This document shows, piece after piece, positions 1 through 6,048 of a stretch of DNA of 6,588 nt. The notes beneath the pieces were generated by a model. The model saw nothing but the letters and a program-made list of their open reading frames with translations. It ran no database searches and was not told the DNA's origin. Within the stretch, counting starts at the first letter, position 1. Each line of letters starts with the position of its first letter. The DNA is from an uncultured Gammaproteobacteria bacterium. GTDB lineage: Bacteria > Pseudomonadota > Gammaproteobacteria > UBA9214. The stretch is from assembly GCA_905480305.1 (NCBI GenBank), contig CAJQPV010000068.1, positions 1-6,588 on the forward strand, in the 5' to 3' direction. Made by a program: the position numbers and the translations under genes.

Positions 1-276
1 GCCCTTGTAGCGATCGCCGTAATCGCCGTAGTAATTGTAACCCTTGCCTTTATAATGACGCTGCCAGGGATACCATCTGTTATATCTGGTGGAGCGATGA
101 CGATAGAACCGCTTGCTACCGCCGCGATAATTACGCATGTCACGAGAACCACCTGAGTAACGCACGGCCTGGAAACCTGATGTGTCAGCCATGCTCGGTG
201 CAGCGGATAACAGCAGCGTACTTGAAATAAACACTATTCCTGCCGAACTCAAAAATAGACTGTGTAGCGTGAACAT
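1..276 (-). CDS. Partial secreted Arg/Tyr/Gly-rich hypothetical protein (5' part)
   Basis: I do not recognise this protein. The frame is open from an ATG at 276 to the left edge, giving 92 residues with the C-terminus missing. Residues 1-30 look like a Sec signal peptide: a hydrophobic stretch (about 7-25) and an A-x-A-like end (APSMA), with cleavage likely before DTSGF. The n-region is odd in having no Lys or Arg, only His5. The mature part is strongly basic and aromatic, with many Arg, Tyr, Gly and Trp residues and a short repeat near the edge (YYGDYGDRYKG). AGGA at 288-285 lies 8 nt before the ATG, which supports this start. The low-complexity composition fits an envelope or periplasmic protein, possibly one binding polyanions or metal, but that is inference. 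It is codirectional with the antiporter operon but 505 nt beyond it, so probably a separate unit. Confident that it is a gene; function unknown. Confidence 0.72.
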   Translation of the reverse strand, partial: MFTLHSLFLSSAGIVFISSTLLLSAAPSMADTSGFQAVRYSGGSRDMRNYRGGSKRFYRHRSTRYNRWYPWQRHYKGKGYNYYGDYGDRYKG

Positions 277-284
277 TTCTCTTT

Positions 285-288
285 TCCT
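285..288 (-). promoter_or_regulatory. Ribosome binding site of the secreted-protein gene
   Basis: AGGA within an A/G-rich stretch, read on the minus strand, sits 8 nt before the ATG at 276. It fixes the start of a gene that would otherwise rest only on an open frame and a signal peptide. Confidence 0.6.
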
Positions 289-328
289 GTAAAAGCAGGG
301 TGGGTCAAATAAAATAAAAGTGCCATCG

Positions 329-357
329 AGTATAAACCCAAAACATGCCAGTGCCTG
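329..357 (-). promoter_or_regulatory. Candidate sigma70-type promoter for the secreted-protein gene
   Basis: On the minus strand a good -10 element, TATACT (334-329), is preceded at 17 nt by a poor -35, CAGGCA (357-352, three of six consensus bases). Transcription would begin near 322, leaving a 5' leader of about 45 nt before the ATG at 276. Spacing and position fit, but the weak -35 means it would need an activator or could be chance. The inverted repeat at 378-414 lies about 20 nt upstream, where an activator might bind. Confidence 0.3.
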
Positions 358-377
358 TTATCAATGAACAGTGACAC

Positions 378-414
378 CGCGTGAAACCCTGTTTCCCATG
401 TGTTTTTTCACGCG
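378..414. repeat. Perfect 9-bp inverted repeat with 19-nt spacer
   Basis: CGCGTGAAA (378-386) and its exact reverse complement TTTCACGCG (406-414) are separated by 19 nt. The spacer begins inside a smaller stem, GAAAC-CCT-GTTTC (383-395). Arm centres are 28 nt apart, near but not exactly three helical turns. It could be an operator for a dimeric regulator of the left-edge gene or a transcript hairpin. No regulator family can be named from it. Confidence 0.55.
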
Positions 415-429
415 TAAACAAAACCCTGT
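384..429. repeat. Direct repeat pair AAACCCTGT
   Basis: AAACCCTGT occurs at 384-392 and again at 421-429, each shortly after a CGCGT (378-382 is CGCGT; 411-415 is CGCGT). The copies are therefore imperfect versions of one longer unit, the second with a few inserted bases. They interlock with the inverted repeat at 378-414. Two spaced copies upstream of a candidate promoter would fit paired protein-binding sites; a small local duplication is the alternative. Confidence 0.45.
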
Positions 430-496
430 CGAGGTATCGCCAGACGCTGACGGCGCGGAGATCTGCGTTCCACATATATGAATTGCACGGATACGT

Positions 497-514
497 GGCA
501 GCTGCCTGCGCAGG
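497..514. repeat. Two overlapping 10-bp palindromes
   Basis: GGCAGCTGCC (497-506) and CCTGCGCAGG (505-514) are each perfect palindromes and share two bases. Neither leaves room for a hairpin loop, so if functional they would be protein sites on duplex DNA. No known site is recognised, and GC-rich palindromes of this size can arise by chance. Confidence 0.3.
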
Positions 515-545
515 AATATTGCCGGGGTGTGTTGTATGACATCAG

Positions 546-651
546 CAGCAGTGTTGCTGTGCAAAAGCTATAAACCATGCAGGTTATAGTCGATTGGCAA
601 CATAAGTAACGTTGCCCGGGCTCAATATCTAAGGTATCTGCAGACGATACC
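546..651. repeat. Series of three small perfect hairpins
   Basis: Three short stems follow one another: CAGCA/TGCTG (546-550 with 555-559, 4-nt loop), GGCAAC/GTTGCC (596-601 with 611-616, 9-nt loop) and GGTATC/GATACC (633-638 with 646-651, 7-nt loop). None is followed by a clear U-tract on either strand. They lie downstream of the antiporter operon and may structure its 3' end. Individually, 6-bp stems are expected by chance about once in such a stretch. Confidence 0.3.
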
Positions 652-660
652 AACACCGAT

Positions 661-699
661 ATATCAGTGAAATATATCAGTGAAATATATCAGAAGAAT
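661..699. repeat. Three tandem 13-bp AT-rich repeats
   Basis: ATATCAGTGAAAT at 661-673 is repeated exactly at 674-686, and a third copy at 687-699 differs at two bases (ATATCAGAAGAAT). GATATAT (658-664) and ATATATC (672-678) also form an inverted pair around CAGTGAA. The array lies about 80 nt past the stop codon of the last antiporter gene. It may be slippage-derived or an iteron-like protein site; no replication gene is near, so an origin is unlikely. Confidence 0.7.
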
Positions 700-716
700 G
701 ATGGCTACTTGCCATC
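700..716 (-). terminator. Possible weak terminator hairpin after the antiporter operon
   Basis: GATGGC and GCCATC form a perfect 6-bp stem with a 5-nt loop, 65 nt downstream of the last operon stop codon. On the minus strand it is followed by ATTCTTCTG, a pyrimidine-rich but broken tract rather than a proper U-run. Position favours a terminator; the short stem and poor tail argue against an efficient one. Confidence 0.25.
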
Positions 717-781
717 TGCTTCTGTCGTCGTAACAGCGGCAGTGTATTGCCAGTCGGACAACTTGATTATTTGTAACGGCC

Positions 782-2470
782 CTAGAAGTAGTAGGCAACC
801 AGGTAGACCCCGAGCAGGATAACGACCCACAGCACCATGCTGCCGGTGGCCCAGGTACGGGCAAGGATTCCACGGGGGCCGTGGTACAGGAACAGCGTGC
901 CAAACAGGTGTCCCAGGTGTCTCAGGAAATCAGTGCGTCTGTGTGTATGCCAGCGGCTCAGTACCTGTGTTAACCCGTTGATGGCGCGCGGGCCCAGCCA
1001 GCGGTAGAACCAGTCCCAGTCGAGTGTGATGGTGAGCGTGCGCTTCATGTACGGCAGCATGATGAAAAAGGCGAGGCCCGAGAATAGCAGTAGCTGTAGT
1101 ATTTCGATGACGTGCGCACGCGTGTAGGGAACGTAATCAACGGGGAAGGGCAGGATGGCGTAGAGCGGCGCCGGCCATATGCCGATCGCAATGCAAATAA
1201 AGGCGCACAGGATCATGGCCAGTCGCATATTCAGCGGAGGATCCGGGGGACGCAGGCCGGAGTCTTTCTGAAAGAAGATAAACCACGGGAATTTGATGCC
1301 CGCATGCAGAAATACGCCGGCAGAGCCCGCGGTCAGCAGGAACCAGGCCATGGCCATGGTTTCATCTGCTGCTGCCTGTGAGATCATCGATTTACTGATG
1401 AAGCCCGAGGTGAGCGGGAACGCAGATATAGACAGGGCACCGATTATTCCGCAGGCCGTCGTCAGGGGCATGCTCCGGAAAAGACCGCCAAGCTCGGTGC
1501 ATTTGCGCTTGCCCGTCATATAAAGGACCGAGCCTGCCGACATCAGCAGCAGGGCCTTGTAGATAATATGGGCAAAGGCGTGTGCGGCAGCGCCGTTCAT
1601 GGACAACTCGGTACCAATACCGATGCCACAAATCATAAAACCTACCTGGTTCACGATGCTGTAGGCCAGAATGCGGCGCATATCATTCTCCAGCAAGGCG
1701 TACACGATACCGTAGAAGATCATATACAGGCCGACAAAGATGAGGATATCGGCACCGGGAAATCCGCGCAGGAGCACGTAGACAGCGGTCTTGGTGGTGA
1801 AGGCGGAAAGAAACACCATGCCGGTCGGAGATGCCTCGGGATAGGCATCCGGCAACCATGCAGAAAGCGGTGGTGCGCCGGCATTCAACAGAAAACCGGC
1901 GAGCATCAGCCAGTGTGAGGGGCTGTCCAGTGCCATGCTTGTGAACGTCACTGAGCCGGTGTCGGCAATATGGCCAATGACACCGACCATCAGTATCACG
2001 CCACCGAGGAGATGTATCACAAGATAGCGCATGCCTGCATGGTAGGACTGGTCAGTCATGGCAGACCATAGCAGCAGGGCCGAGGACAGCGCCAGCAGCT
2101 CCCAGAAGGCCACCAGGGTAATCAGGTCGCCCGCAAAGGTGACGCCAACCGCACTGCCCGCGCTGACAAGAGCCGCCACGAGTTCGAGAGTGCGTGCACG
2201 GTTGAGGGCGAACAGTCCGCCGGCGAAGGCCATGATTGCGAAGACCGTTCCGAACAAACGGCTCAACCTGTCTCCGCTGACGGGTTCCAGTTGATACTCG
2301 AGGAAGGTGAACCGCAGACTGACGCCATCCGGGATCTGCCATATCAGGGCGAGTGTCAGCAGTGGCAGCCCCAGCACCAGGGCGGCCCGAATCCTCAAGC
2401 CAAGCAGTGGCAGTAACAGGGCACCAAGAATCAGCGGCAGGCCTGGTGGAATGGCGCTAATCCCGGTCAT
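782..2470 (-). CDS. Third antiporter-like subunit, divergent MnhD/NuoL-type proton-conducting membrane protein
   Basis: This 562-residue polytopic protein of the NuoL/M/N superfamily is annotated in relatives as Na+/H+ antiporter subunit D. The TM5 glutamate is present (E124 in VAFWELLALSS). So are the TM8 lysine (K227 in FTTKTAVYVLLR), a TM10-11 lysine after His residues (H297, H301, K305) and the TM12 lysine (K360 in TSGFISK). The TM7 lysine is replaced: the usual K-x-A-x-x-P-L-H-x-W-L-P reads NAGAPPLSAWLPDAY, with N196 in place of Lys and Ser for His. From memory, relatives share this Asn and the segments GIKFPWFIFF (391-400) and PVDYVPYTRAHV (443-454). Beyond the antiporter core it has a tail: DWDWFYRW (484-491), a basic, probably amphipathic stretch to about 538, and a last helix (about 544-562), recalling the NuoL C-terminal arm. 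The ATG overlaps the preceding gene by 14 nt and has AAGGA 8 nt upstream. It is the last gene of the operon. Family sure; function in the complex inferred. Confidence 0.9.
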   Translation of the reverse strand: MTGISAIPPGLPLILGALLLPLLGLRIRAALVLGLPLLTLALIWQIPDGVSLRFTFLEYQLEPVSGDRLSRLFGTVFAIMAFAGGLFALNRARTLELVAALVSAGSAVGVTFAGDLITLVAFWELLALSSALLLWSAMTDQSYHAGMRYLVIHLLGGVILMVGVIGHIADTGSVTFTSMALDSPSHWLMLAGFLLNAGAPPLSAWLPDAYPEASPTGMVFLSAFTTKTAVYVLLRGFPGADILIFVGLYMIFYGIVYALLENDMRRILAYSIVNQVGFMICGIGIGTELSMNGAAAHAFAHIIYKALLLMSAGSVLYMTGKRKCTELGGLFRSMPLTTACGIIGALSISAFPLTSGFISKSMISQAAADETMAMAWFLLTAGSAGVFLHAGIKFPWFIFFQKDSGLRPPDPPLNMRLAMILCAFICIAIGIWPAPLYAILPFPVDYVPYTRAHVIEILQLLLFSGLAFFIMLPYMKRTLTITLDWDWFYRWLGPRAINGLTQVLSRWHTHRRTDFLRHLGHLFGTLFLYHGPRGILARTWATGSMVLWVVILLGVYLVAYYF

Positions 2471-2699
2471 AGTAATTTTCCTTGCGTTGCAGCAGTCGGC
2501 CGAGCAGCTTGGCGACGATGACCATGCAGATACACGTCAAGAAGCCGTACCACGCATAAAAGGCGAAGCTGCCGTCGATCCGGAACCAGCCGTGCACCTC
2601 TGTGGTGAGACTCGCGAGGATCGTTAGTGCCAGTACAAACAGGAAGATGACCCACAACAAACGGATGGTCCCGGGACGCACAAGCCAGTGCTGCTTCAT
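2457..2699 (-). CDS. Small two-helix membrane protein of the antiporter operon
   Basis: This 80-residue protein has two predicted membrane helices (about 12-31 and 47-67). Between them is a loop with an aromatic/glycine pattern, HGWFRIDGSFAFYAWYGF (36-53), and after them a charged tail, LLQRKENYYDRD. I know similar unnamed small proteins next to MnhD-like genes in proteobacterial clusters of this type, but no assigned function. Its ATG overlaps the stop of the upstream subunit (ATGA, 4 nt), with GGAG 7 nt before it inside that gene. Its own 3' end overlaps the start of the next subunit. Being locked between two channel subunits suggests an accessory or assembly subunit bound to one of them; this is inference. 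It is not MnhE, MnhF or MnhG by sequence. Certain as a gene because of frame, ribosome site and double overlap. Confidence 0.85.
   Translation of the reverse strand: MKQHWLVRPGTIRLLWVIFLFVLALTILASLTTEVHGWFRIDGSFAFYAWYGFLTCICMVIVAKLLGRLLQRKENYYDRD
2479..2483 (-). promoter_or_regulatory. Ribosome binding site inside the small-protein gene
   Basis: AAGGA lies 8 nt before the ATG at 2470, within the last codons of the small membrane protein. It decides the start of the third antiporter subunit and makes the 14-nt overlap credible. Confidence 0.65.
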
Positions 2700-4174
2700 T
2701 TGCTTTCTCCGGCCAGTTGCAATACCAGATCGAGGGGCAGGTCCGGAAAGAAGAACAATACTATTGTGCCCAGTGCCGTCACGGTGATTGCCAGCAGGAT
2801 CGCAACTGGTGCCTCCCCATGTGTATCTTTAAGTCCGTGTTCCATGTTGCCCTTTGGCGAGCGGAAGAAGGCAGTATAAACAATGGGGAGGAAGTAAGCG
2901 GCGTTGAGCAGTGTGCTGATAATAATCACGCCAACGGCAAACATCTGTTGGGCATCGATGGCGCCGAGCAGAATATACCATTTGCTGATAAAGCCGGCCG
3001 TTGGTGGTAAGCCGATCATCGACAGTGCGCCGATGGTAAAAGCCGCCATGGTCCAGGGCATGCGCCGCCCGATACCGTTCATTTCACTGATGCGGGTCTT
3101 GTGCGTGGTTACGATGATGGCACCCGCGCAGAAGAACAGCGTGATTTTGGCAAAGGCGTGCATGACAATATGCAGACCGCCACCGACGATGCCGAGTGGC
3201 GTGATTAGCAGGGCGCAAAGTACGATATAGGACAGCTGGCTAATAGTAGACCAGGCCAGCAGCAGCTTGAGGTTGTCCTGCCGCAGCGCAACCAGTGAGG
3301 CCAGCAGTATGGTTGCGACGGCCACATAGGTCAGCCACTGGGTGGCCGGGACCTGTGCCAGGAAATCGATGCCGAAGATGTAGATGGCGACCTTGAGTAC
3401 GGTAAAAACACCGGCCTTCACCACGGCGACAGCGTGCAGCAGGGCGCTCACCGGTGTCGGAGCCACCATGGCAGCGGGCAGCCACAGGTGAAACGGTATA
3501 ACGGCCGCCTTGCCGATGCCGAAAATGAACAGTACCAGCAGCAGGCTGGCAACGCCGGGTGTCACTGTACCCTCGAGGATGCCTCCGGCACGGAAGTCGA
3601 GGGTGCCGGTGAGTGACCAGGTCCAGACGATTGCCAGCAACAGCAGGATAATGGAGGAACCCAGCAGGTAACCGAGGTACATGCGACCGCCTTCACGGGC
3701 GTTATCGCCGCCGGCATGGGTTACCAGCGGATAGGTCGACAGGGTTAGCAGTTCATAGAAAATAAACAGCGTAAACAGGTTGCCGGCAAATGCGATACCC
3801 ATGACGCTGCCAAGTGCCACGGCAAAATAACTGTAGAAAGAAGTCTGGCGCGACTCATGGTGGCTGCGCATGTAGCCGATCGAGTACACCGACGTCACCA
3901 GCCACAGGAAACTGGCCAACAGGGCAAACAGCATGCCCAGTGGTTCTATCTCGAAGCCGATTTTCAGTCCGGGAATGGGTTCTGCGATATTGATGGCCGG
4001 CCGTGTTCCCTGCAGGACCAAATGGTGCAGTGACAACACCAGCAGGAACAGGCCCCCGGAGGTCAGCAGCGTGACAGCCTCGCGCGGATTGGGCCAGCGG
4101 TGCAAGGCCGTGATCAGTGCCGGTGCCAGCAGCGGCAGGGCGATGCAGGCCAGTAGTGTTATTTCGGGACTCAT
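2696..4174 (-). CDS. Second proton-channel subunit, MnhD/NuoM-like
   Basis: This 492-residue NuoL/M/N-superfamily protein has about 14 membrane helices and would carry protons in exchange for Na+ or K+ in the antiporter complex. The full channel set is visible: TM5 Glu (E141 in FIFYELLTLSTYP), TM7 Lys (K222 in GKAAVIPFHLWLPAAM), TM8 Lys (K253 in VVKAGVF), helix 10-11 His/Lys (H335, H339, K343 in HAFAKITLF) and TM12 Lys (K398 in TAGFISKWY). The stretch PTPVSALLHA (239-248) is the signature shared with NuoL and NuoM, so this copy looks closer to complex I subunits than its upstream paralogue. Length matches the family. It starts 22 nt after the preceding stop, and no clear Shine-Dalgarno is seen before the ATG, so translation may depend on ribosomes arriving from upstream. 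Its 3' end overlaps the small gene by 4 nt. Family certain; the exact symbol is not, because three paralogues share the cluster. Confidence 0.92.
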   Translation of the reverse strand: MSPEITLLACIALPLLAPALITALHRWPNPREAVTLLTSGGLFLLVLSLHHLVLQGTRPAINIAEPIPGLKIGFEIEPLGMLFALLASFLWLVTSVYSIGYMRSHHESRQTSFYSYFAVALGSVMGIAFAGNLFTLFIFYELLTLSTYPLVTHAGGDNAREGGRMYLGYLLGSSIILLLLAIVWTWSLTGTLDFRAGGILEGTVTPGVASLLLVLFIFGIGKAAVIPFHLWLPAAMVAPTPVSALLHAVAVVKAGVFTVLKVAIYIFGIDFLAQVPATQWLTYVAVATILLASLVALRQDNLKLLLAWSTISQLSYIVLCALLITPLGIVGGGLHIVMHAFAKITLFFCAGAIIVTTHKTRISEMNGIGRRMPWTMAAFTIGALSMIGLPPTAGFISKWYILLGAIDAQQMFAVGVIIISTLLNAAYFLPIVYTAFFRSPKGNMEHGLKDTHGEAPVAILLAITVTALGTIVLFFFPDLPLDLVLQLAGESK

Positions 4175-4196
4175 GCGGCGCTGGCTTGCACGGGTT

Positions 4197-5681
4197 TCAC
4201 TGCAGCGCCTGTCCGATCAGGGTATCGGCAGCCTGCTGTGCCATAGAGAAAATCAGGCTGGCATCAATGCCCACATAAAGGTTGACGCCGATGAGTAGCC
4301 AGACGGGTATCAGCATGCTGGCAGGCGCCTCTTTTACCTTGTGCATGGCAGCGCCGGGCACATTGAAATAGGCGGCTTCCACCACGCGCCAGATATAGAT
4401 CAATGCCAGCAGCGAACTGACCAGTACCAGTACTGCCAGTGGCCAGTAGCCGGCTGCGAGCACCGCACTGACGAGATACCATTTGCTGATAAACCCGGCC
4501 GTCAGCGGCATACCGATCAGGCTCAGGCCGCCAGCCACGAATGCTGCCATGGTCCAGGGCATATGCCGCGCGAGCCCGTGCATGTCTTTCAGGGTCACCG
4601 AACCCAGGCGCAGAAAAACGCAGCCCAGTGCAAGGAACAGCGCACCCTTGATCAAGGCATGGTTAACCAGGTAGATTATGCCCGCGGTTACACCTGCCGT
4701 GGAGGCCAGGCTGATGCCGAGAATGGTGTAGCCGATCTGCGCCACACTGGAGTAGGCCAGCATACGTTTGACGTTGTTCTCGAAAACAGCAACCAGCGAG
4801 GCAACCAGTATGGCGGCAAAGGCCAGCAACATGAGGATTTCGCCGACATGCATGGCGGTAAAGGAGAACTCGCTGCCGAAGACGGTGAAGAACAAGCGCA
4901 GCAGTACATACACGCCTGCCTTGGTTGCTGTGGCGGCCATGAACGCCGATACCACTGAAGGCGCGAAAGTGTAGGCGTTCGGCAGCCAGATATGCAGCGG
5001 GAACAACGCCAGCTTGATGCTGACGCCTACGGTCACAAAGGCGAATGCCACCCGGATGGTGCGGGTATCGGTGACTTCAGGCAGGCGTTGTGCAAGGTCC
5101 GTCATATTGAGTGTGCCGGTCATCATGTACAGCAGGCCGACACCAATCAGAATAAAGGTGGCGCCGATGGTTCCCATGACCAGGTACTGGAAGGCAGCCG
5201 TCAGTGCGCGGCGTGTCGAGCCGAGGCTGATAAGCACATAGGAAGACAGCGAGGATATTTCCAGGAACACGAACAGGTTGAAGGCGTCACCGGTGACCAC
5301 GATGCCCAGCAGCCCGGTCAGGCACAGCAGGTAGCTGGTGTAGAACAGCGTTATGTGTTTGCGTGCTATCTCATGCCGGATACTGCGTCGGGCATACGGC
5401 ATTATCACGGCGCCGATAGCGGCAATTAACAGGATCATCAGGGCGCCTGCCATATCGATCCGGTACTCGATCCCCCAGGGGGTTGCCCAGGCGCCGATGG
5501 CATAGGAAATGGTTCCTTCTGCATAGACGCGCTGTGCCAGCATGACCGCGACCGCCAGTACCATTGTGCTGACGAGGGTAGCCCATGCCCAGGCATGTCG
5601 GGGATTACGTAACAGCAGGCATAGCGGGGCGGAGACCAGCGGGATGACGACCTGCAGTGCGGGAAGGTTGGCTAACAGCAC
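4197..5681 (-). CDS. mnhD: Na+/H+ antiporter subunit MnhD (MrpD)
   Basis: This 494-residue polytopic subunit carries one of the proton channels of the Mrp/Mnh antiporter in the inner membrane. Conserved residues are TM5 Glu (E141 in LFVFLEISSLSSY), TM7 Lys (K223 in SIKLALFPLHIWLPNAY), TM8 Lys (K254 in ATATKAGVYVLLR), helix 10-11 H341 and K345 (NHALIKGALFLALG) and TM12 Lys (K400 in TAGFISKWYL). WLPNAY and the RMLAYSSVAQIGY motif (306-318) are typical of MrpD rather than NuoM. Length fits the usual 490-500. The start is GTG at 5681: GAGG (5693-5690), overlapping the stop of mnhC, lies 8 nt upstream, and the resulting N-terminus begins one helix ahead as in relatives. It follows mnhC by 10 nt, the standard C-D order. 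No missing key residue, frameshift or truncation is seen. Confidence 0.95.
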   Translation of the reverse strand: MLLANLPALQVVIPLVSAPLCLLLRNPRHAWAWATLVSTMVLAVAVMLAQRVYAEGTISYAIGAWATPWGIEYRIDMAGALMILLIAAIGAVIMPYARRSIRHEIARKHITLFYTSYLLCLTGLLGIVVTGDAFNLFVFLEISSLSSYVLISLGSTRRALTAAFQYLVMGTIGATFILIGVGLLYMMTGTLNMTDLAQRLPEVTDTRTIRVAFAFVTVGVSIKLALFPLHIWLPNAYTFAPSVVSAFMAATATKAGVYVLLRLFFTVFGSEFSFTAMHVGEILMLLAFAAILVASLVAVFENNVKRMLAYSSVAQIGYTILGISLASTAGVTAGIIYLVNHALIKGALFLALGCVFLRLGSVTLKDMHGLARHMPWTMAAFVAGGLSLIGMPLTAGFISKWYLVSAVLAAGYWPLAVLVLVSSLLALIYIWRVVEAAYFNVPGAAMHKVKEAPASMLIPVWLLIGVNLYVGIDASLIFSMAQQAADTLIGQALQ

Positions 5682-5689
5682 GCGGGAGG

Positions 5690-5693
5690 CCTC
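5690..5693 (-). promoter_or_regulatory. Ribosome binding site overlapping the mnhC stop
   Basis: GAGG shares two bases with the TGA of mnhC and lies 8 nt before the GTG start of mnhD. It supports the non-ATG start. It sits in the palindrome GAGGCCTC (5686-5693), which is too short to form a loop by itself. Confidence 0.55.
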
Positions 5694-6048
5694 AGTCTTG
5701 CTCGTCCTGGACGTGGATCTCGTCCTCGTTGGTGGTGCCGTAGGCTTCCATGATACGCACTATCAGGGCGAGTCCGAGTGCGGTGGTGGCGAGGCTGACA
5801 ACGATTGCCGTGAGTATCAGTACATGTGGCAACGGGTTGGAATACACGCTGATACCCTCTGCTATGATCGGTGCGGTGCCACCCTCGATCTTTGCCATAC
5901 TGATGAAGAGGATAAACACCGATGTCTGGAAGATGAACAGACCGATGACTTTTTTGATCAGGTTGGGTCGTGCGATGACAATATAGAAACCGGTCATCAT
6001 CAGGACAATAACGATCCAGTAATTATAGTGTCCCAACAGGTTGGACAT
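5692..6048 (-). CDS. mnhC: Na+/H+ antiporter subunit MnhC (MrpC), NuoK-like
   Basis: This 118-residue membrane protein has three helices (about 8-25, 32-51 and 74-99). It is the NuoK homologue of Mrp/Mnh antiporters, which links the MrpA/D-type channels within the complex. Characteristic segments are NLIKKVIGL (29-37), GGTAPI (57-62) and NPLPHVLILTAIVVS followed by ATTALGLALIVRI (71-99). The cytoplasmic tail is markedly acidic (NEDEIHVQDEQD), a common feature of this subunit. Length is in the normal 110-125 range. The ATG overlaps the preceding stop by one base (TGATG), with GGAG (6059-6056) 7 nt upstream. Function by family is secure; ion preference cannot be read from the sequence. Confidence 0.94.
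   Translation of the reverse strand: MSNLLGHYNYWIVIVLMMTGFYIVIARPNLIKKVIGLFIFQTSVFILFISMAKIEGGTAPIIAEGISVYSNPLPHVLILTAIVVSLATTALGLALIVRIMEAYGTTNEDEIHVQDEQD

Larger units (their letters stand above)
277..781. other. Intergenic region of about 500 nt with no convincing gene
   Basis: This is the gap between the end of the antiporter operon and the left-edge gene. Short open frames of 60-80 codons occur here, but their translations look like random sequence (Cys, Ser and His scattered, no domain, no signal peptide) and none has a clear ribosome site. No tRNA signature is visible. The gap is AT-richer than the genes and contains the inverted repeat, palindromes, hairpins and tandem repeats listed separately. 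It probably holds the operon's 3' end and the control region of the left-edge gene. Confidence 0.6.

Noticed and set aside
361..656. Minus-strand open frames of 67 and 82 codons in the intergenic gap
   Set aside because: They overlap each other in different frames, look random in composition and have no clear ribosome site. They also cover the inverted repeat and palindromes, which suggests non-coding DNA.
661..699. Iteron-like repeats as a replication origin
   Set aside because: Only three copies, no replication initiator gene nearby and no DnaA-box cluster noticed.
661..699. CRISPR array
   Set aside because: The repeats are 13 bp, directly adjacent with no spacers, and no cas gene is present.
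664..903. 79-codon minus-strand frame running from the last antiporter gene into the tandem repeats
   Set aside because: About half overlaps the certain 3' end of the third subunit in another frame, and the rest reads through the repeats and a hairpin.
4341..4958. 205-codon plus-strand open frame opposite mnhD
   Set aside because: It is antisense to a strongly conserved subunit with an intact motif set. Its Gln/His/Gly-rich translation has no domain, as expected for a shadow of membrane-protein codons.
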